Counted from the stretch's first letter, positions 9,461-17,862 are shown. The stretch: 64,000 bases of DNA from Akkermansiaceae bacterium (GCA_905182405.1 CAJJBQ010000001.1:744001-808000); one strand, 5' to 3'. Made by a program: numbers and translations. Notes: generated from the sequence alone by a model not told the origin.

Positions 9461-9656
9461 AAATTTGCTTTTCGAGAGAGCTGCGCTAACCCAAGAGATG
9501 AGAATCACGAATGCAACAAGATCCCTTGTTGCTCAAAGCCTTAGGGAAAGAGGACTTAAAATTTGCTTTTCGAAAGAGCTGCGTTAACCCAAGAGATGAG
9601 AATCACGAATGCAACAAGATCCCTTGTCGCTCAAACCCTTAGGGAAAGAGGACTTA
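9461..9656 (+). repeat. 98-bp tandem direct duplication
   Basis: The stretch from AAATTTGCTTTTCGAGAGAG to GGGAAAGAGGACTT occurs twice head to tail with a period of 98 bp (9461-9558 and 9559-9656). The two units differ at only a handful of positions. The duplicated stretch covers the start region and first ~20 codons of the helix-turn-helix gene. Confidence 0.92.
9498..9587 (+). CDS. 29-residue leader ORF made by the duplication
   Basis: The upstream unit keeps the same start context (CCAAGAGATG) and the first 20 codons of the downstream gene, then runs across the duplication joint and stops at TAA. It would produce a truncated copy of the N-terminus only. It ends 8 bp before the ATG of the full gene, so it could act as an upstream ORF that affects translation of the regulator, or it may have no role. 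Confidence 0.3.
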   Translation: MRITNATRSLVAQSLRERGLKICFSKELR

Positions 9657-10135
9657 AAAAGTCCGCTCTCGCTAAAAAAATGGGCGTTGACCGCTCTTGG
9701 ATGACGAGATTCTTCAAGACAACAGGTGGAATGCAGAAAATGGATAATGATCTGCGGTCGAAGCTCGAAGAAATTCTTGAAATTGAATTATTTTCAACGA
9801 TCGAAAAGGGCCCCGCATCAGCCCTTGCTCTCAAGATTGACTCAGAGATGGATAAAGATCCAAGACTTTCGGAATCTCTGGCTCTTCTTGTCTCAGCATT
9901 TAACGACGATCGTTTTCACGACCTCCCAACGCTCACGGATGGAGACATGGTCGAATTCGGGAAAGCGGTCATCCGGTCATCCGCTGGGAACGTTGACCAG
10001 CCGGAGAAAGCTGGAGGACTCGTATTTTCTTGGCTTGCCGAGAGATTAAAAGCACTCGGAGAGAATCCTCCCCATGGAGAGGCAGCACGGAAGAAGTCGT
10101 TACTCAAGAAGGCGAAGGAAGAGCAAAGAGCGTGA
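9596..10135 (+). CDS. helix-turn-helix (XRE-like) protein, orphan
   Basis: A 179-residue protein with an N-terminal helix-turn-helix: LVAQTLRERGLKKSALAKKMGVDRSWMTRFF around residues 10-40 fits an XRE/Cro-type DNA-binding fold. The C-terminal two thirds are acidic and helical without a recognised domain. The start was put at the ATG at 9596, because the duplicated upstream unit carries the same ATG and context; a longer TTG start at 9563 exists only because of the duplication joint. No metabolic partner lies nearby. It sits among decayed DNA and a transposase remnant, which suggests a former mobile element. Confidence 0.65.
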   Translation: MRITNATRSLVAQTLRERGLKKSALAKKMGVDRSWMTRFFKTTGGMQKMDNDLRSKLEEILEIELFSTIEKGPASALALKIDSEMDKDPRLSESLALLVSAFNDDRFHDLPTLTDGDMVEFGKAVIRSSAGNVDQPEKAGGLVFSWLAERLKALGENPPHGEAARKKSLLKKAKEEQRA

Positions 10136-10142
10136 CACTGAA

Positions 10143-10215
10143 TGCTAGGAATTTGCTGTTGGCGGAAGGGCCTTGAAGCCTCCCTTGGACAGGAGCGGGG
10201 GGGAGAACGGGGGTT
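10143..10215 (+). repeat. dispersed ~74-bp repeat, copy 3
   Basis: Begins TGCTAGGAATTTGCTGTTGG and contains GGCGGAAGGGCCTTGAAG, TCCCTTGGACAGGAG and a G-rich tail. It starts 7 bp after the stop of the helix-turn-helix gene, in the same orientation as the copies at 3523 and 7585. Confidence 0.88.
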
Positions 10216-10269
10216 ATTTCTTTGCTGACATCTCCACCGATGGCGGGACGGCCTTTAAAAAAATCGGCG

Positions 10270-10510
10270 ATTTCTCCGTGACCCGTAAGCCTCAGAGGCG
10301 AAGCCACCACGAATATCGACGAGGAAAGATTCGGGGTTCATCCCTTCGTCCTTCTTCTTGAGCGCAGAGAGAGGTTCGACCTTGGTTGGAGGGGACGGCC
10401 GATCAACTGCGGGCTCCGTAGCATCGGATCCTTTCTGCAGATGTATTAGGTAGGCGGCCGGGATCAGACCGAAGAGCCAATTCTTCCTCCACACAATCTG
10501 CGGCCACAGC
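10270..10510 (-). pseudogene. unidentified gene remnant
   Basis: The minus frame here has protein-like content with a short hydrophobic segment (WRKNWLFGLIPAAYLIHLQ) and then a Pro/Lys-rich linker and ESFLVDIRGGFASEAYGS. It lacks a proper start and runs out into repeat copy 3. I do not recognise the family. It is joined directly to the transposase remnant. Confidence 0.25.
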
Positions 10511-10788
10511 ACCAAAGCTGCAGGCAGGTGGCGATGGTTGGATTTTTTATCCCGCAAGACTCTAACAGGGAAATGAGATTGAGTTCGTTCCAAGCTTTGA
10601 GGGTGGCTAGTTGGGGTCCGAGTTGGACGACGTTGGTGGTCTGAATTTCTTCAAGAATGACGCCATCGATATGGGTGGCGGGCATGTTTTGAGCAAACTT
10701 CGAGCGTCCCGCAATTTGGGTGATGCGTGTGACCCAGTCGGCTGCTTCCTGGGCTTGTGTTAGTTTGATCCATTGGGGCGGGAGAGCT
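10510..10788 (-). pseudogene. IS1634-type transposase fragment
   Basis: The minus frame resembles the N-terminal quarter of IS1634-family transposases: LTQAQEAADWVTRITQIAG, then HIDGVILEEIQTTNVVQLGP and LATLKAWNELNLISLLESCG. The DDE catalytic core is absent and the frame breaks after about 95 residues. It abuts the end of the DUF1537 gene, so an old insertion or deletion scar is likely. No terminal inverted repeats were identified. Confidence 0.5.
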
Positions 10789-12150
10789 TTAAGAAGTGAG
10801 TTTTTGGTAGGCTTGGGTGAGGGCGTCGTCTCCGCCGACGTTGCCGGGGAAGATAACGTAGGCGAGGCCGGGGTGGCGGGTTTCGTTTCCGATGGTCCAG
10901 ACGGGGACGCTGGGGAGGATTTGGCCGAGGACCATGGCTTGTTTGACGCCGAGGGCATCGGTGGCGATATGGGAGGAGGTGATGCCGCCTTTTGCAATGA
11001 GGAAGCTGGGGCGGGCGACGACGGATTGGACGAGGGAAACGAGGGAGCGGGAGATGGTTTGAGAGATGGCGAGGTTTTCCGCTTCGCTGGGCGCGTCGAT
11101 GCGGTCGCGCGAGGTGAAGAGGATGGCGGTTTTTCCGGACTCGATGGTTTGGTTGAGTTTGGCGGAAAGGGGGAAGAGGGTATCGTCGGGGTTTTCGAGG
11201 AGGGCGGGGATATTGAGTTCGAGGGGGACAGCGTTGGGGGCGTTTTCGATGAGGTGCGTGAGTTGGGCGCTGGTCTTGGGAACGTGGGAGCCCACGATGA
11301 TGAGGCCGCCGTTGGGGTTGGGGTCGAGGTCCTGCATTTGCCAAGGATCGAGCGGCGGGCGGCTGACGATGCCCGCGAGGGATTGTACGAAGGAGGCGGC
11401 GGAGCGGATGATGAAGCGGCGGTCGCTTTTTAGGAGGGCAAGGGAAAGGACGTTGAGGTCGGTGATGGAGGCGGCGTTGACGATGCAGGTGGAGCTGGCG
11501 GGGAGGGCCGCTATTTTTTCGCTGACATCACCGGTGCGGAGTTCTTCGAGGGAGATGCTTTGGACATCGACGGGGCCGCTTGATTTTTCGGCGATGTAGT
11601 CGGGGAGGTAGGAATGAGAGAAGGGGAAGGCGTTGTCGTTTGCGAAGGGGGTGAGGTGGGCAGGGGTGGCGGTGTCGCCTTCGACGACGTAGTGGGTGTC
11701 GGCGACGGTGAGGCGGCCACCGGCGGCGAAGAAGGGGATGAAGAGAGTGGGGGATTCGGGGATGCCTAGGGCATCGCGGAGGAGATTTGTTTCGAGGGGG
11801 AAGTGGCCGCGGAGGGTGGAGTCGGAGCGGGAGATGACGATGATGTCGTCTTGGTATTCCTTGAGGATATCGCCGAGGCGCTGGTGGAGCTCGGTGGTTT
11901 GCTCGACGGTGAGGGCGCGGGAATTGGTGAGGAGGAAGAGAACGGGCGGGGCTTCGTCGATGGCGTCCTTGATCGATTGCGCGCTGAGGTCGGTGAGGAC
12001 GGGAACGTCGAAGACGGTTTGGGTGCCGGTGGGGTCGTCATCGAGGATGACGAGGGTCTTTTTGGATTCGCGGAGGAGGTCGTGGATTTCCGAGACGAGA
12101 TCTTTTTCGAACTCGGGTGGGAGGTTGGAGAGGAGTTCGAAAGTTGTCAT
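10789..12150 (-). CDS. four-carbon acid sugar kinase family protein (DUF1537)
   Basis: A 453-residue protein of the DUF1537 family, whose studied members (OtnK, DtnK, LtnK) phosphorylate four-carbon sugar acids such as erythronate or threonate. The substrate-binding N-terminal domain shows VILDDDPTGTQT (about residues 35-46) and RSDSTLRGHFPLE. The C-terminal nucleotide-binding domain shows IAKGGITSSHIATDALG and VIFPGNVGGDDALTQAY. Length is normal. Characterised members usually work with PdxA2-type dehydrogenases or aldolases; a PdxA lies 13 kb away, not adjacent. The real substrate is unknown. Confidence 0.88.
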   Translation of the reverse strand: MTTFELLSNLPPEFEKDLVSEIHDLLRESKKTLVILDDDPTGTQTVFDVPVLTDLSAQSIKDAIDEAPPVLFLLTNSRALTVEQTTELHQRLGDILKEYQDDIIVISRSDSTLRGHFPLETNLLRDALGIPESPTLFIPFFAAGGRLTVADTHYVVEGDTATPAHLTPFANDNAFPFSHSYLPDYIAEKSSGPVDVQSISLEELRTGDVSEKIAALPASSTCIVNAASITDLNVLSLALLKSDRRFIIRSAASFVQSLAGIVSRPPLDPWQMQDLDPNPNGGLIIVGSHVPKTSAQLTHLIENAPNAVPLELNIPALLENPDDTLFPLSAKLNQTIESGKTAILFTSRDRIDAPSEAENLAISQTISRSLVSLVQSVVARPSFLIAKGGITSSHIATDALGVKQAMVLGQILPSVPVWTIGNETRHPGLAYVIFPGNVGGDDALTQAYQKLTS

Positions 12151-12167
12151 GGAGGAAGAGAGGGGTT

Positions 12168-12205
12168 TATCCGCAGATTACGCAGATGGGCACAGATTTT
12201 TTTCT
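12168..12205. repeat. short intergenic repeat of the ACGCAGAT type
   Basis: ATCCGCAGATTACGCAGATG followed by GGCACAGATT. It resembles the decamer repeat at 25803 (ATTGACGCAG) and belongs to the simple CGCAGATT-type intergenic repeats seen in several bacterial groups. It lies just upstream of the DUF1537 start. Confidence 0.5.
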
Positions 12206-12220
12206 GGGGTTGCGCGGGAT

Positions 12221-12440
12221 TTATTTTGATTTAGTTGAAATCAAGCGCTTTTCTTGAAGGTTGGGAGTTCTGCAGTTGAGGAGGAGAGCTCGTTCGAAAC
12301 TTGTGGCTTTGAGGTAGTTGATGACCTGGGCCATCCTTGATGGTGATGATTTGACCAAGGGCTTTGAGTCCGACGATCAGGCGATAAGAAAATTTGCCAT
12401 CGGTTTCAGGGGAAAATACGGAATGTAATTGTGATATTCC
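12221..12440 (-). pseudogene. broken GxxExxY-family gene (3' part)
   Basis: The last 38 residues of one minus frame (AQVINYLKATSFERALLLNC, later NLQEKRLIS) match the C-terminus of GxxExxY proteins, which end NYLKATGxxxGLLxNFG...KR. The expected preceding piece (FSYRLIVGLKALGQIITIKD) lies in a different frame, so there is at least one frameshift. The N-terminal GxxExxY motif is missing. This is a dead fragment of a PD-(D/E)XK-related accessory gene. Confidence 0.6.
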
Positions 12441-12444
12441 AACT

Positions 12445-14010
12445 CTATTTGTGCGCTGGTAGTTTTGGCAAAGTGTCCTCGTAGGCGCTTTTTTCGATCC
12501 AGGTGAGATCGGACCAATGGCCGGTGTCGTTTGGCTGGGCTTTGCCGGGCGTGGTGCGCCCGCGGGTGACGATCTCGGTGATTTGAGCAGTGAGGTCTTT
12601 CACGCGGTCAGGATGGGACGCTGCGAGGTTCGTTTTTTCCGCGGGATCGTCCTTGAGATGGTAAAGTTCCGGATGGTGTTCGCGGTGGGGCATGATGAGC
12701 TTCCAATCGGCGGTGGTGATGGAAAAGCGGCCATTTGAAGCGTGGTTGATGAGGGGGAGTCGCTTTGGTTTTGCGGTGGGATCGAGAAGGATGGAGGCGA
12801 AGCTTTGGCTGTCCTCGCCTGCGGTGTCGGGAAGGGTCGCTTTGGTCAGCCTGGCAAAGGTGGCAAGGAGATCGACTTGGCCGATGGGTCCATTCCAAGA
12901 GCGGCCAGGGTTTTTGATGCCGGCGGGCCAGCGGACGAAGAAGGGAATGCGGTGACCGCCTTCGTAGACGTCGCGTTTTCCACCACGATAGGGACCGCTG
13001 CTGAAGTGCTGGTATTTTGGGATGCGTTGCTTCCAGGCGTTCTCAGGTCCGTTGTCGCTCGTGAAGACGATCATAGTGTTTTCATCTAGGCCGGAGGTTT
13101 TGAGGTATTTTAAAATGCGACCGATGTGGTGGTCGGTTTCGATGAGGAATTCACCGTAGGCTCCGCAATCGCCTTGGCCATGGAACTCGGGGAGGGGGCA
13201 GACGGGATAGTGGGGGGAGGTGTAAGGAAGGTAGAGGAAGAAGGGGGAGCGAGAGTTGAGATCTGAACGTGTCTTCACCCACGCGATCGCCTTGTCGGTG
13301 AAGCGGGTGAGGCATTGGTTGTCGATAAAGTCCGGGGCGATCTCGAAGTTGGTTTTGACGGTGCGGGAGGGGTCTGCAGATTTGCCGGGTTTGTTCTCAT
13401 AGGGCGGCATGATGCGGTAGTCGGTGAAACGGGGGTTCTTCTTCTTATTGGTGAAGAGAGTGGGTGGGACTTTGGCGTGGCGGCCCTCGAACCAGGCGAG
13501 GATACCGTAGTTGAGCGAAGCGGGGATGCCGTAGAAGTAGTCGAAGCCTTTATCGAGGGGCATGTCGGTGACGGGCTTGGTCCAATCACGCGATCCGGGT
13601 TTGCCGGGGAAATTCATACCAAGGTGCCATTTCCCCACCATTCCGGTGTGGTAGCCTTGCTTCTTGAGAAGAGAGGCGAGGGTCATGCGGCCGTCTGCGA
13701 TGAGGCAGGGGACTTCGGCTTGGAAGACTCCTTTTTTCAAGGTGGTGCGCCAAGAGTAACGACCGGTGAGGAGGCCGTAGCGGGAGGGGGTGCAGACGCT
13801 GTCGGAACTATGGGCGTTGGTGAAGGAGAGGCCTTCCTTCGCGAGGCGGTCGAGGTTGGGGGTTTGGAATTTGGCGTTGGGATTGAGGCAGGAGGCATCG
13901 CCGAAGCCTTGGTCATCAGTGTAGATGACAATGATATTGGGCTGGGGGGTTGCATGAAGACTTGCGAAGAGGAAAAGCAAAAAACCTGAGGAAAAAAGAA
14001 CGAATTTCAT
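12445..14010 (-). CDS. sulfatase (arylsulfatase, formylglycine type), secreted
   Basis: A 521-residue sulfatase of the alkaline-phosphatase superfamily that hydrolyses sulfate esters, probably on sulfated polysaccharides outside the cytoplasm. The signal peptide is MKFVLFSSGFLLFLFASLHA. Metal-binding Asp residues lie in YTDDQGFGD (~30-38). The formylglycine motif is CTPSR at 73-77, so it needs the cysteine-type maturing enzyme. Further family blocks are GMVGKWHLG and TSDNGPENAW. The ATG at 14010 is preferred over an upstream ATG at 14037 because it starts directly at the signal peptide. No maturase is in the window. Confidence 0.92.
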   Translation of the reverse strand: MKFVLFSSGFLLFLFASLHATPQPNIIVIYTDDQGFGDASCLNPNAKFQTPNLDRLAKEGLSFTNAHSSDSVCTPSRYGLLTGRYSWRTTLKKGVFQAEVPCLIADGRMTLASLLKKQGYHTGMVGKWHLGMNFPGKPGSRDWTKPVTDMPLDKGFDYFYGIPASLNYGILAWFEGRHAKVPPTLFTNKKKNPRFTDYRIMPPYENKPGKSADPSRTVKTNFEIAPDFIDNQCLTRFTDKAIAWVKTRSDLNSRSPFFLYLPYTSPHYPVCPLPEFHGQGDCGAYGEFLIETDHHIGRILKYLKTSGLDENTMIVFTSDNGPENAWKQRIPKYQHFSSGPYRGGKRDVYEGGHRIPFFVRWPAGIKNPGRSWNGPIGQVDLLATFARLTKATLPDTAGEDSQSFASILLDPTAKPKRLPLINHASNGRFSITTADWKLIMPHREHHPELYHLKDDPAEKTNLAASHPDRVKDLTAQITEIVTRGRTTPGKAQPNDTGHWSDLTWIEKSAYEDTLPKLPAHK

Positions 14011-14425
14011 AGGGATCGAGTTAAAAGAGGATGGCATAAAGGAGAGTCGAAACCAGCCAGAGAATTAACATTTCTGCAGTGCTTTTTAGAGTAGACGGTT
14101 GGCCCTAATTGCGGCAGATCCCTTCGGGTGATTACCTCCATTGGGGAATCCTTGGAGTAGCGGGATGGGGCGGAGGGAACTAAGGGCCCGTCACGAAATA
14201 ACTTGATCAAATCTACTCGATCCAATGTCCGTCACTTTCGTTCAAGTTCCGATTAAGTAGCCCACTACACAATCAGAACTTTGGTTTGGTGACAGACCTT
14301 GACTCTTCGCATCTTCGATCAACTTATTCCGTGACAAATCCTAAGAAAGGTGGAGCGATTATTCGGAACGGGGAAAAGAATCACGTTTTCATTGCGTCGA
14401 CTTTGCCGCAGGATCCCGTCATCTT
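14011..14425. other. divergent intergenic region, nothing recognised
   Basis: This stretch separates the sulfatase (minus) from the aldolase operon (plus) and must hold promoters for both. I see no gene remnant, repeat or clear operator in it. A TTGACT at about 14299 followed 19 bases later by TTATTC could be a weak promoter for the operon, but the spacing is poor. Confidence 0.4.
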
Positions 14426-15223
14426 ATGAAGTCCTATCGTCTTAATCGTCTCTTCAATGCGCGCTCCAATCGATGTTTCGATGTGGCGGTGGATCATGGA
14501 TTTTTCAATCAACCGGGATTTCTTCAGGGGATCGAGGATATGGGGAAGGTGATCGAGACGCTCGTGGACGCCGGTCCTGATGCGGTGCAGTTGACGGTGG
14601 GGCAGGCGCGCCATTTACAATCGATCCGAGGAAAGGAGAAGCCAGCCCTCGTTCTGCGATCGGACGTGGCAAATATCTACGGTAAGGAGCTTCCGGAGAC
14701 GGCTTTCAGTCTCATGATTGAGGAAACGATGCTGCAGGCGGTGCGCCTCGATGCGGCTTGTGTCTGCGTGAATCTTTTTGAGATTCCCGGCTCGCCGGAA
14801 GTGCACGGGCAGTGCGTCGCAAATATCCTTCGGCTGAAACCGCAGGCGGATTATTACGGCATGCCGATGATGATTGAACCCTTGGTGTTTCGGCCCAATG
14901 AGGAAGCGGGCGGCTACATGGTGGATGGGGATGTGACAAAGATATCGCATCTGGTCCGGCAGGCTGTCGAGCTGGGAGGCGATGTCATCAAGGCGGATCC
15001 TACGGACGATGTTTCCGAGTATCACAAGGTAATCGAAGTGGCTTCGGGCATTCCTGTCTTGGTGCGTGGCGGAGGCCGTGTGTCGGATGAAATTATTTTA
15101 CAGCGGACTCGCGATTTGCTTGCGCAGGGAGTTTCTGGAATCGTGTATGGACGAAATGTCATTCAGCATCCTGATCCTCGGAAAATCACGCAGGCTCTCA
15201 TGGAGATTGTGCACGCTGATTAA
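14426..15223 (+). CDS. class I aldolase, DeoC/FbaB/LsrF-like
   Basis: A 265-residue TIM-barrel protein of the class I FbaB/LsrF (DhnA-like) group, which cleaves or forms C-C bonds through a Schiff base. Visible features are the N-terminal FDVAVDHGFF, MIEPLVFRPNE in mid-sequence, the lysine in GGDVIKADPT (the likely Schiff-base residue), and the phosphate-binding end VLVRGGGRVSD with SGIVYGRNVIQH. It heads a tight five-gene operon with GlcD/GlcF-type oxidases, a Gfo/Idh enzyme and a PfkB kinase. It most likely cleaves a phosphorylated sugar made by that kinase. The actual substrate cannot be read from sequence. Confidence 0.82.
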   Translation: MKSYRLNRLFNARSNRCFDVAVDHGFFNQPGFLQGIEDMGKVIETLVDAGPDAVQLTVGQARHLQSIRGKEKPALVLRSDVANIYGKELPETAFSLMIEETMLQAVRLDAACVCVNLFEIPGSPEVHGQCVANILRLKPQADYYGMPMMIEPLVFRPNEEAGGYMVDGDVTKISHLVRQAVELGGDVIKADPTDDVSEYHKVIEVASGIPVLVRGGGRVSDEIILQRTRDLLAQGVSGIVYGRNVIQHPDPRKITQALMEIVHAD

Positions 15224-15228
15224 AAAGG

Positions 15229-16593
15229 ATGATTGATGCACTGACAGCTCTTCTGGGCGCGGAGAATGTTCTCACCGCGAAGGAGGACCTTGTTCCATAC
15301 AGTTTCGATGGCACGGCGACTTTTCGGGAGCTGCCGGTGGCGGTGGTGTTTCCACGAACGACTGAAGAGGTCGCGCGCTGTGTGAAAATTTGTCGAGAGC
15401 ACCAGACGCCGATCATCACGCGCGGCTCCGGGACGGGTCTCTCGGGGGGCACGGTGCCCACTCCGGGAGCGATCGTCCTTTGCCTCGTTCATATGACGAA
15501 GATCGTGGAGATTGATCCGGCCAATCTGACTTTGCGCGCCGAACCTGGAGCGATCACGGCGGACATCGATGCGGCGGCGGCGGAGCACGGTCTCTTTTAT
15601 CCCCCTGATCCCGGGTCGATGAAGATTTCCACGATTGGCGGAAACGTGGCCGAGAATTCCGGCGGCTTGCGTGGTCTTAAATATGGCGTCACGCGTGACT
15701 ACGTCATGGCGGTCACGGTGGTGCTGCCCGATGGAGAAGTGGCGACGTTTGGAAATGCCTGCGTCAAAGATGTTGCGGGATATTCGATGAAGGACGTTTT
15801 TATTGGCTCGGAAGGGACGCTGGGGATCATCACGGAAGTTCTTCTAAAACTTCTTCCGCGTCCGGAGGCGCGGCGCACCATGCTGGCGACCTTTTCCTCG
15901 ATGGAAGCGGCGGCGGAAACGGTTTCGGCAATCATCGCGGCGCGCATCATTCCCTGCACGCTGGAATTCCTTGACCAGATGACGATTCGCTGTGTGGAGG
16001 ATTACACGAAAATGGGCCTGCCGACCGATTGCGCGGCGCTTCTTCTGATGGAGACCGATGGTCACCCGGCGGCGGTCGAGGATGAAGCAAATCGGATGGC
16101 CGCGATTGCGCGAAGCCATGGAGCGATGGAAGTGATGACGGCAGCAGACGAAGCGGAGTCGCTGAAGTTGGCCTCGGCCCGGCGTTCGGCCTTTGCTTCG
16201 TTGGCCCGTGTACGGCCCACGACGATTTTAGAAGATGTGACGGTGCCTCGCTCCCATCTCGCGGAAATGGTGACCTTTATCGCGGAGACGGCTGCCAAGT
16301 TGGAACTCACGGTGGGGACCTTCGGGCATATGGGGGATGGGAATTTACATCCGACTTTTCTCACTGATGAACGGGATGAGGAAGAAATGAAGCGGGTGCA
16401 CCAAGCGCTCGATTTGATTGTTTCGAAGACGCTTTCGCTCGGGGGAACGATCACGGGAGAGCATGGCGTTGGCTTGGCCAAGAAGATGTGGCTTCGGGAT
16501 CAGCTAGGTGATGCTTCGCTGAACCTCATGAAGAAATTCAAGGAGACGATTGATCCCGATTGCTTACTCAATCCCCACAAAATCTTTGATTAA
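15229..16593 (+). CDS. glcD: FAD-linked 2-hydroxyacid oxidase, GlcD-type
   Basis: A 454-residue FAD-binding oxidoreductase of the GlcD/D-lactate dehydrogenase family, which oxidises 2-hydroxy acids such as glycolate or D-lactate. The PCMH-type FAD domain shows ITRGSGTGLSGGTVPTPGAI (residues ~64-83) and NVAENSGGLRGLKYGVT. The C-terminal domain ends with GHMGDGNLHPTF and GTITGEHGVGLAKK, which are conserved in the family. It starts 5 bp after the aldolase stop and is followed after 9 bp by the Fe-S partner. The GlcE subunit of the E. coli enzyme is absent. The gene symbol is by family; the substrate may be another sugar-derived hydroxy acid. Confidence 0.88.
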   Translation: MIDALTALLGAENVLTAKEDLVPYSFDGTATFRELPVAVVFPRTTEEVARCVKICREHQTPIITRGSGTGLSGGTVPTPGAIVLCLVHMTKIVEIDPANLTLRAEPGAITADIDAAAAEHGLFYPPDPGSMKISTIGGNVAENSGGLRGLKYGVTRDYVMAVTVVLPDGEVATFGNACVKDVAGYSMKDVFIGSEGTLGIITEVLLKLLPRPEARRTMLATFSSMEAAAETVSAIIAARIIPCTLEFLDQMTIRCVEDYTKMGLPTDCAALLLMETDGHPAAVEDEANRMAAIARSHGAMEVMTAADEAESLKLASARRSAFASLARVRPTTILEDVTVPRSHLAEMVTFIAETAAKLELTVGTFGHMGDGNLHPTFLTDERDEEEMKRVHQALDLIVSKTLSLGGTITGEHGVGLAKKMWLRDQLGDASLNLMKKFKETIDPDCLLNPHKIFD

Positions 16594-16602
16594 ACTCTGA
16601 CG

Positions 16603-17862
16603 ATGTCGCTCAAGAAATTGGACTTTTCCATCCTGCAACAATGCATGCATTGCGGGATGTGCCTGCCTTCTTGTCCGACTTACGATACGACAAAACGCGA
16701 GAGGAATTCGCCCCGGGGACGCATTGCCTTGATGCGGGCGGTCGCGACGGATGAGATTCCTCTTTCCCAAAGCTTCGCGGACGAAATGTCGTTTTGCCTC
16801 GGCTGTCTCGCCTGCCAATCGGCCTGTCCGGCGGCGGTCGATTACGCCACGCTTTTTGAGACGTCGCGGGCGGAGATTGAAGCGACCGGGGTTTCGGTTT
16901 CCGCGCCCCGAAGACTTCTCCGTTTTTTGACGCTGGACCTTCTGTTTACCCGCCCGCGATTTCTTCGAGTGGTGGGGAAGCTACTACGATTTTACCAAGT
17001 TTCCGGAGCGGAGAATCTCGTCCGGAAAATTCTACCAAAACGATTGCGCGAACTGGAGCGCCAGACGCCACGGATGGCGGCTCAATTTTCGAATGACTTG
17101 ATTGATCCGGTGGAGTCGGGAGATGGTTCTTCCAAGAAGGTGGCCTTGCTGACGGGCTGCGTGCAGGACCTCGTCTTTTCGCAGGTGAATCGCGATACTG
17201 CGGATGTTCTTTTGGCAAATTCTTGCGAAGTCCATACGCCATCGGTTCAGCCGTGTTGTGGGTCGATCCACTCTCACAATGGTGAGCCGGGGATGGCGCG
17301 CGAGAATGCAAGTCGCTTACTCGATTTGCTGCCGCCTCAGGATTTCGATGCTATCATCTCAAATGCCGGTGGCTGCGGTTCTCATTTACGTCATTTTTCG
17401 AAGCTGCTGCCGAATGAGCCCCGGGCTGCTCTCTGGGATGCGAAGGTTCGTGATGTTCATGAGTTTCTCGCCGAGATCGAAGTGCGATCTCCGGACGTTG
17501 CTCCTTTCGAGGAGGAGAAAAGAGTGACTTACCACGACTCCTGTCATCTCGCTCATGGCCAGAAAGTGACCTTGGAGCCAAGGCAGGTGATCGACTTGAT
17601 TCCAGGGATTGAGCGTGTTGATCTCTCCGAGTCCGATTGGTGCTGTGGTTCGGCGGGAGTCTATTCCTTGACGCAGCCCGAGCAGTCCCAGCTTCTTCTC
17701 GAGCGGAAATTGGGGCACATTCGAGCGACAGGTGCGGAGATTCTTCTCACGGCGAATCCGGGCTGCGTCCTTCAGATTCAAAACGAGATGCCTGAACTTA
17801 AGATCATGAATCCTGTTTCTCTTCTTGCTCAGGCTTATCGAAACGAATCGAAAAAACTTTAA
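16603..17862 (+). CDS. glcF: (Fe-S)-binding oxidase subunit, GlcF-type
   Basis: A 419-residue Fe-S subunit that passes electrons from the GlcD-type flavoprotein toward the respiratory chain. Two 4Fe-4S motifs are at Cys14/17/20/24 and Cys65/68/71/75, each of the CxxCxxCxxxCP type. Two CCG domains follow: TGCVQD with QPCCGSIHSHNGE, and YHDSCHLAHG with WCCGSAGVYS. Length and architecture are normal for GlcF. Its stop overlaps the next start by one base (TAATG), so the operon is translationally linked. Confidence 0.88.
   Translation: MSLKKLDFSILQQCMHCGMCLPSCPTYDTTKRERNSPRGRIALMRAVATDEIPLSQSFADEMSFCLGCLACQSACPAAVDYATLFETSRAEIEATGVSVSAPRRLLRFLTLDLLFTRPRFLRVVGKLLRFYQVSGAENLVRKILPKRLRELERQTPRMAAQFSNDLIDPVESGDGSSKKVALLTGCVQDLVFSQVNRDTADVLLANSCEVHTPSVQPCCGSIHSHNGEPGMARENASRLLDLLPPQDFDAIISNAGGCGSHLRHFSKLLPNEPRAALWDAKVRDVHEFLAEIEVRSPDVAPFEEEKRVTYHDSCHLAHGQKVTLEPRQVIDLIPGIERVDLSESDWCCGSAGVYSLTQPEQSQLLLERKLGHIRATGAEILLTANPGCVLQIQNEMPELKIMNPVSLLAQAYRNESKKL

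Larger units (their letters stand above)
7494..9595. other. 2.1-kb decayed region with few genes
   Basis: Between the DUF1592 gene and the helix-turn-helix gene I see no intact gene of known family. It holds repeat copy 2, a short minus ORF, three blocks of short tandem repeats, an N-terminal FecR/LamG-type remnant and the first unit of a 98-bp duplication. All three plus frames over 7660-8120 are open for long stretches without a recognisable protein. A minus frame at 9111-9230 ends like a protein (AQRANYGKVYHVVVSF), but I cannot assign it. The picture is of gene decay. Confidence 0.6.

Noticed and set aside
9596..10788. prophage
   Set aside because: A single helix-turn-helix gene and a transposase piece do not make a phage; no structural, replication or integrase genes are present.
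10720..11433. 237-codon plus-strand ORF
   Set aside because: Antisense to the DUF1537 kinase, with low-complexity Gly/Asp/Glu composition.
13315..13989. 224-codon plus-strand ORF
   Set aside because: Shadow of the sulfatase gene on the other strand.
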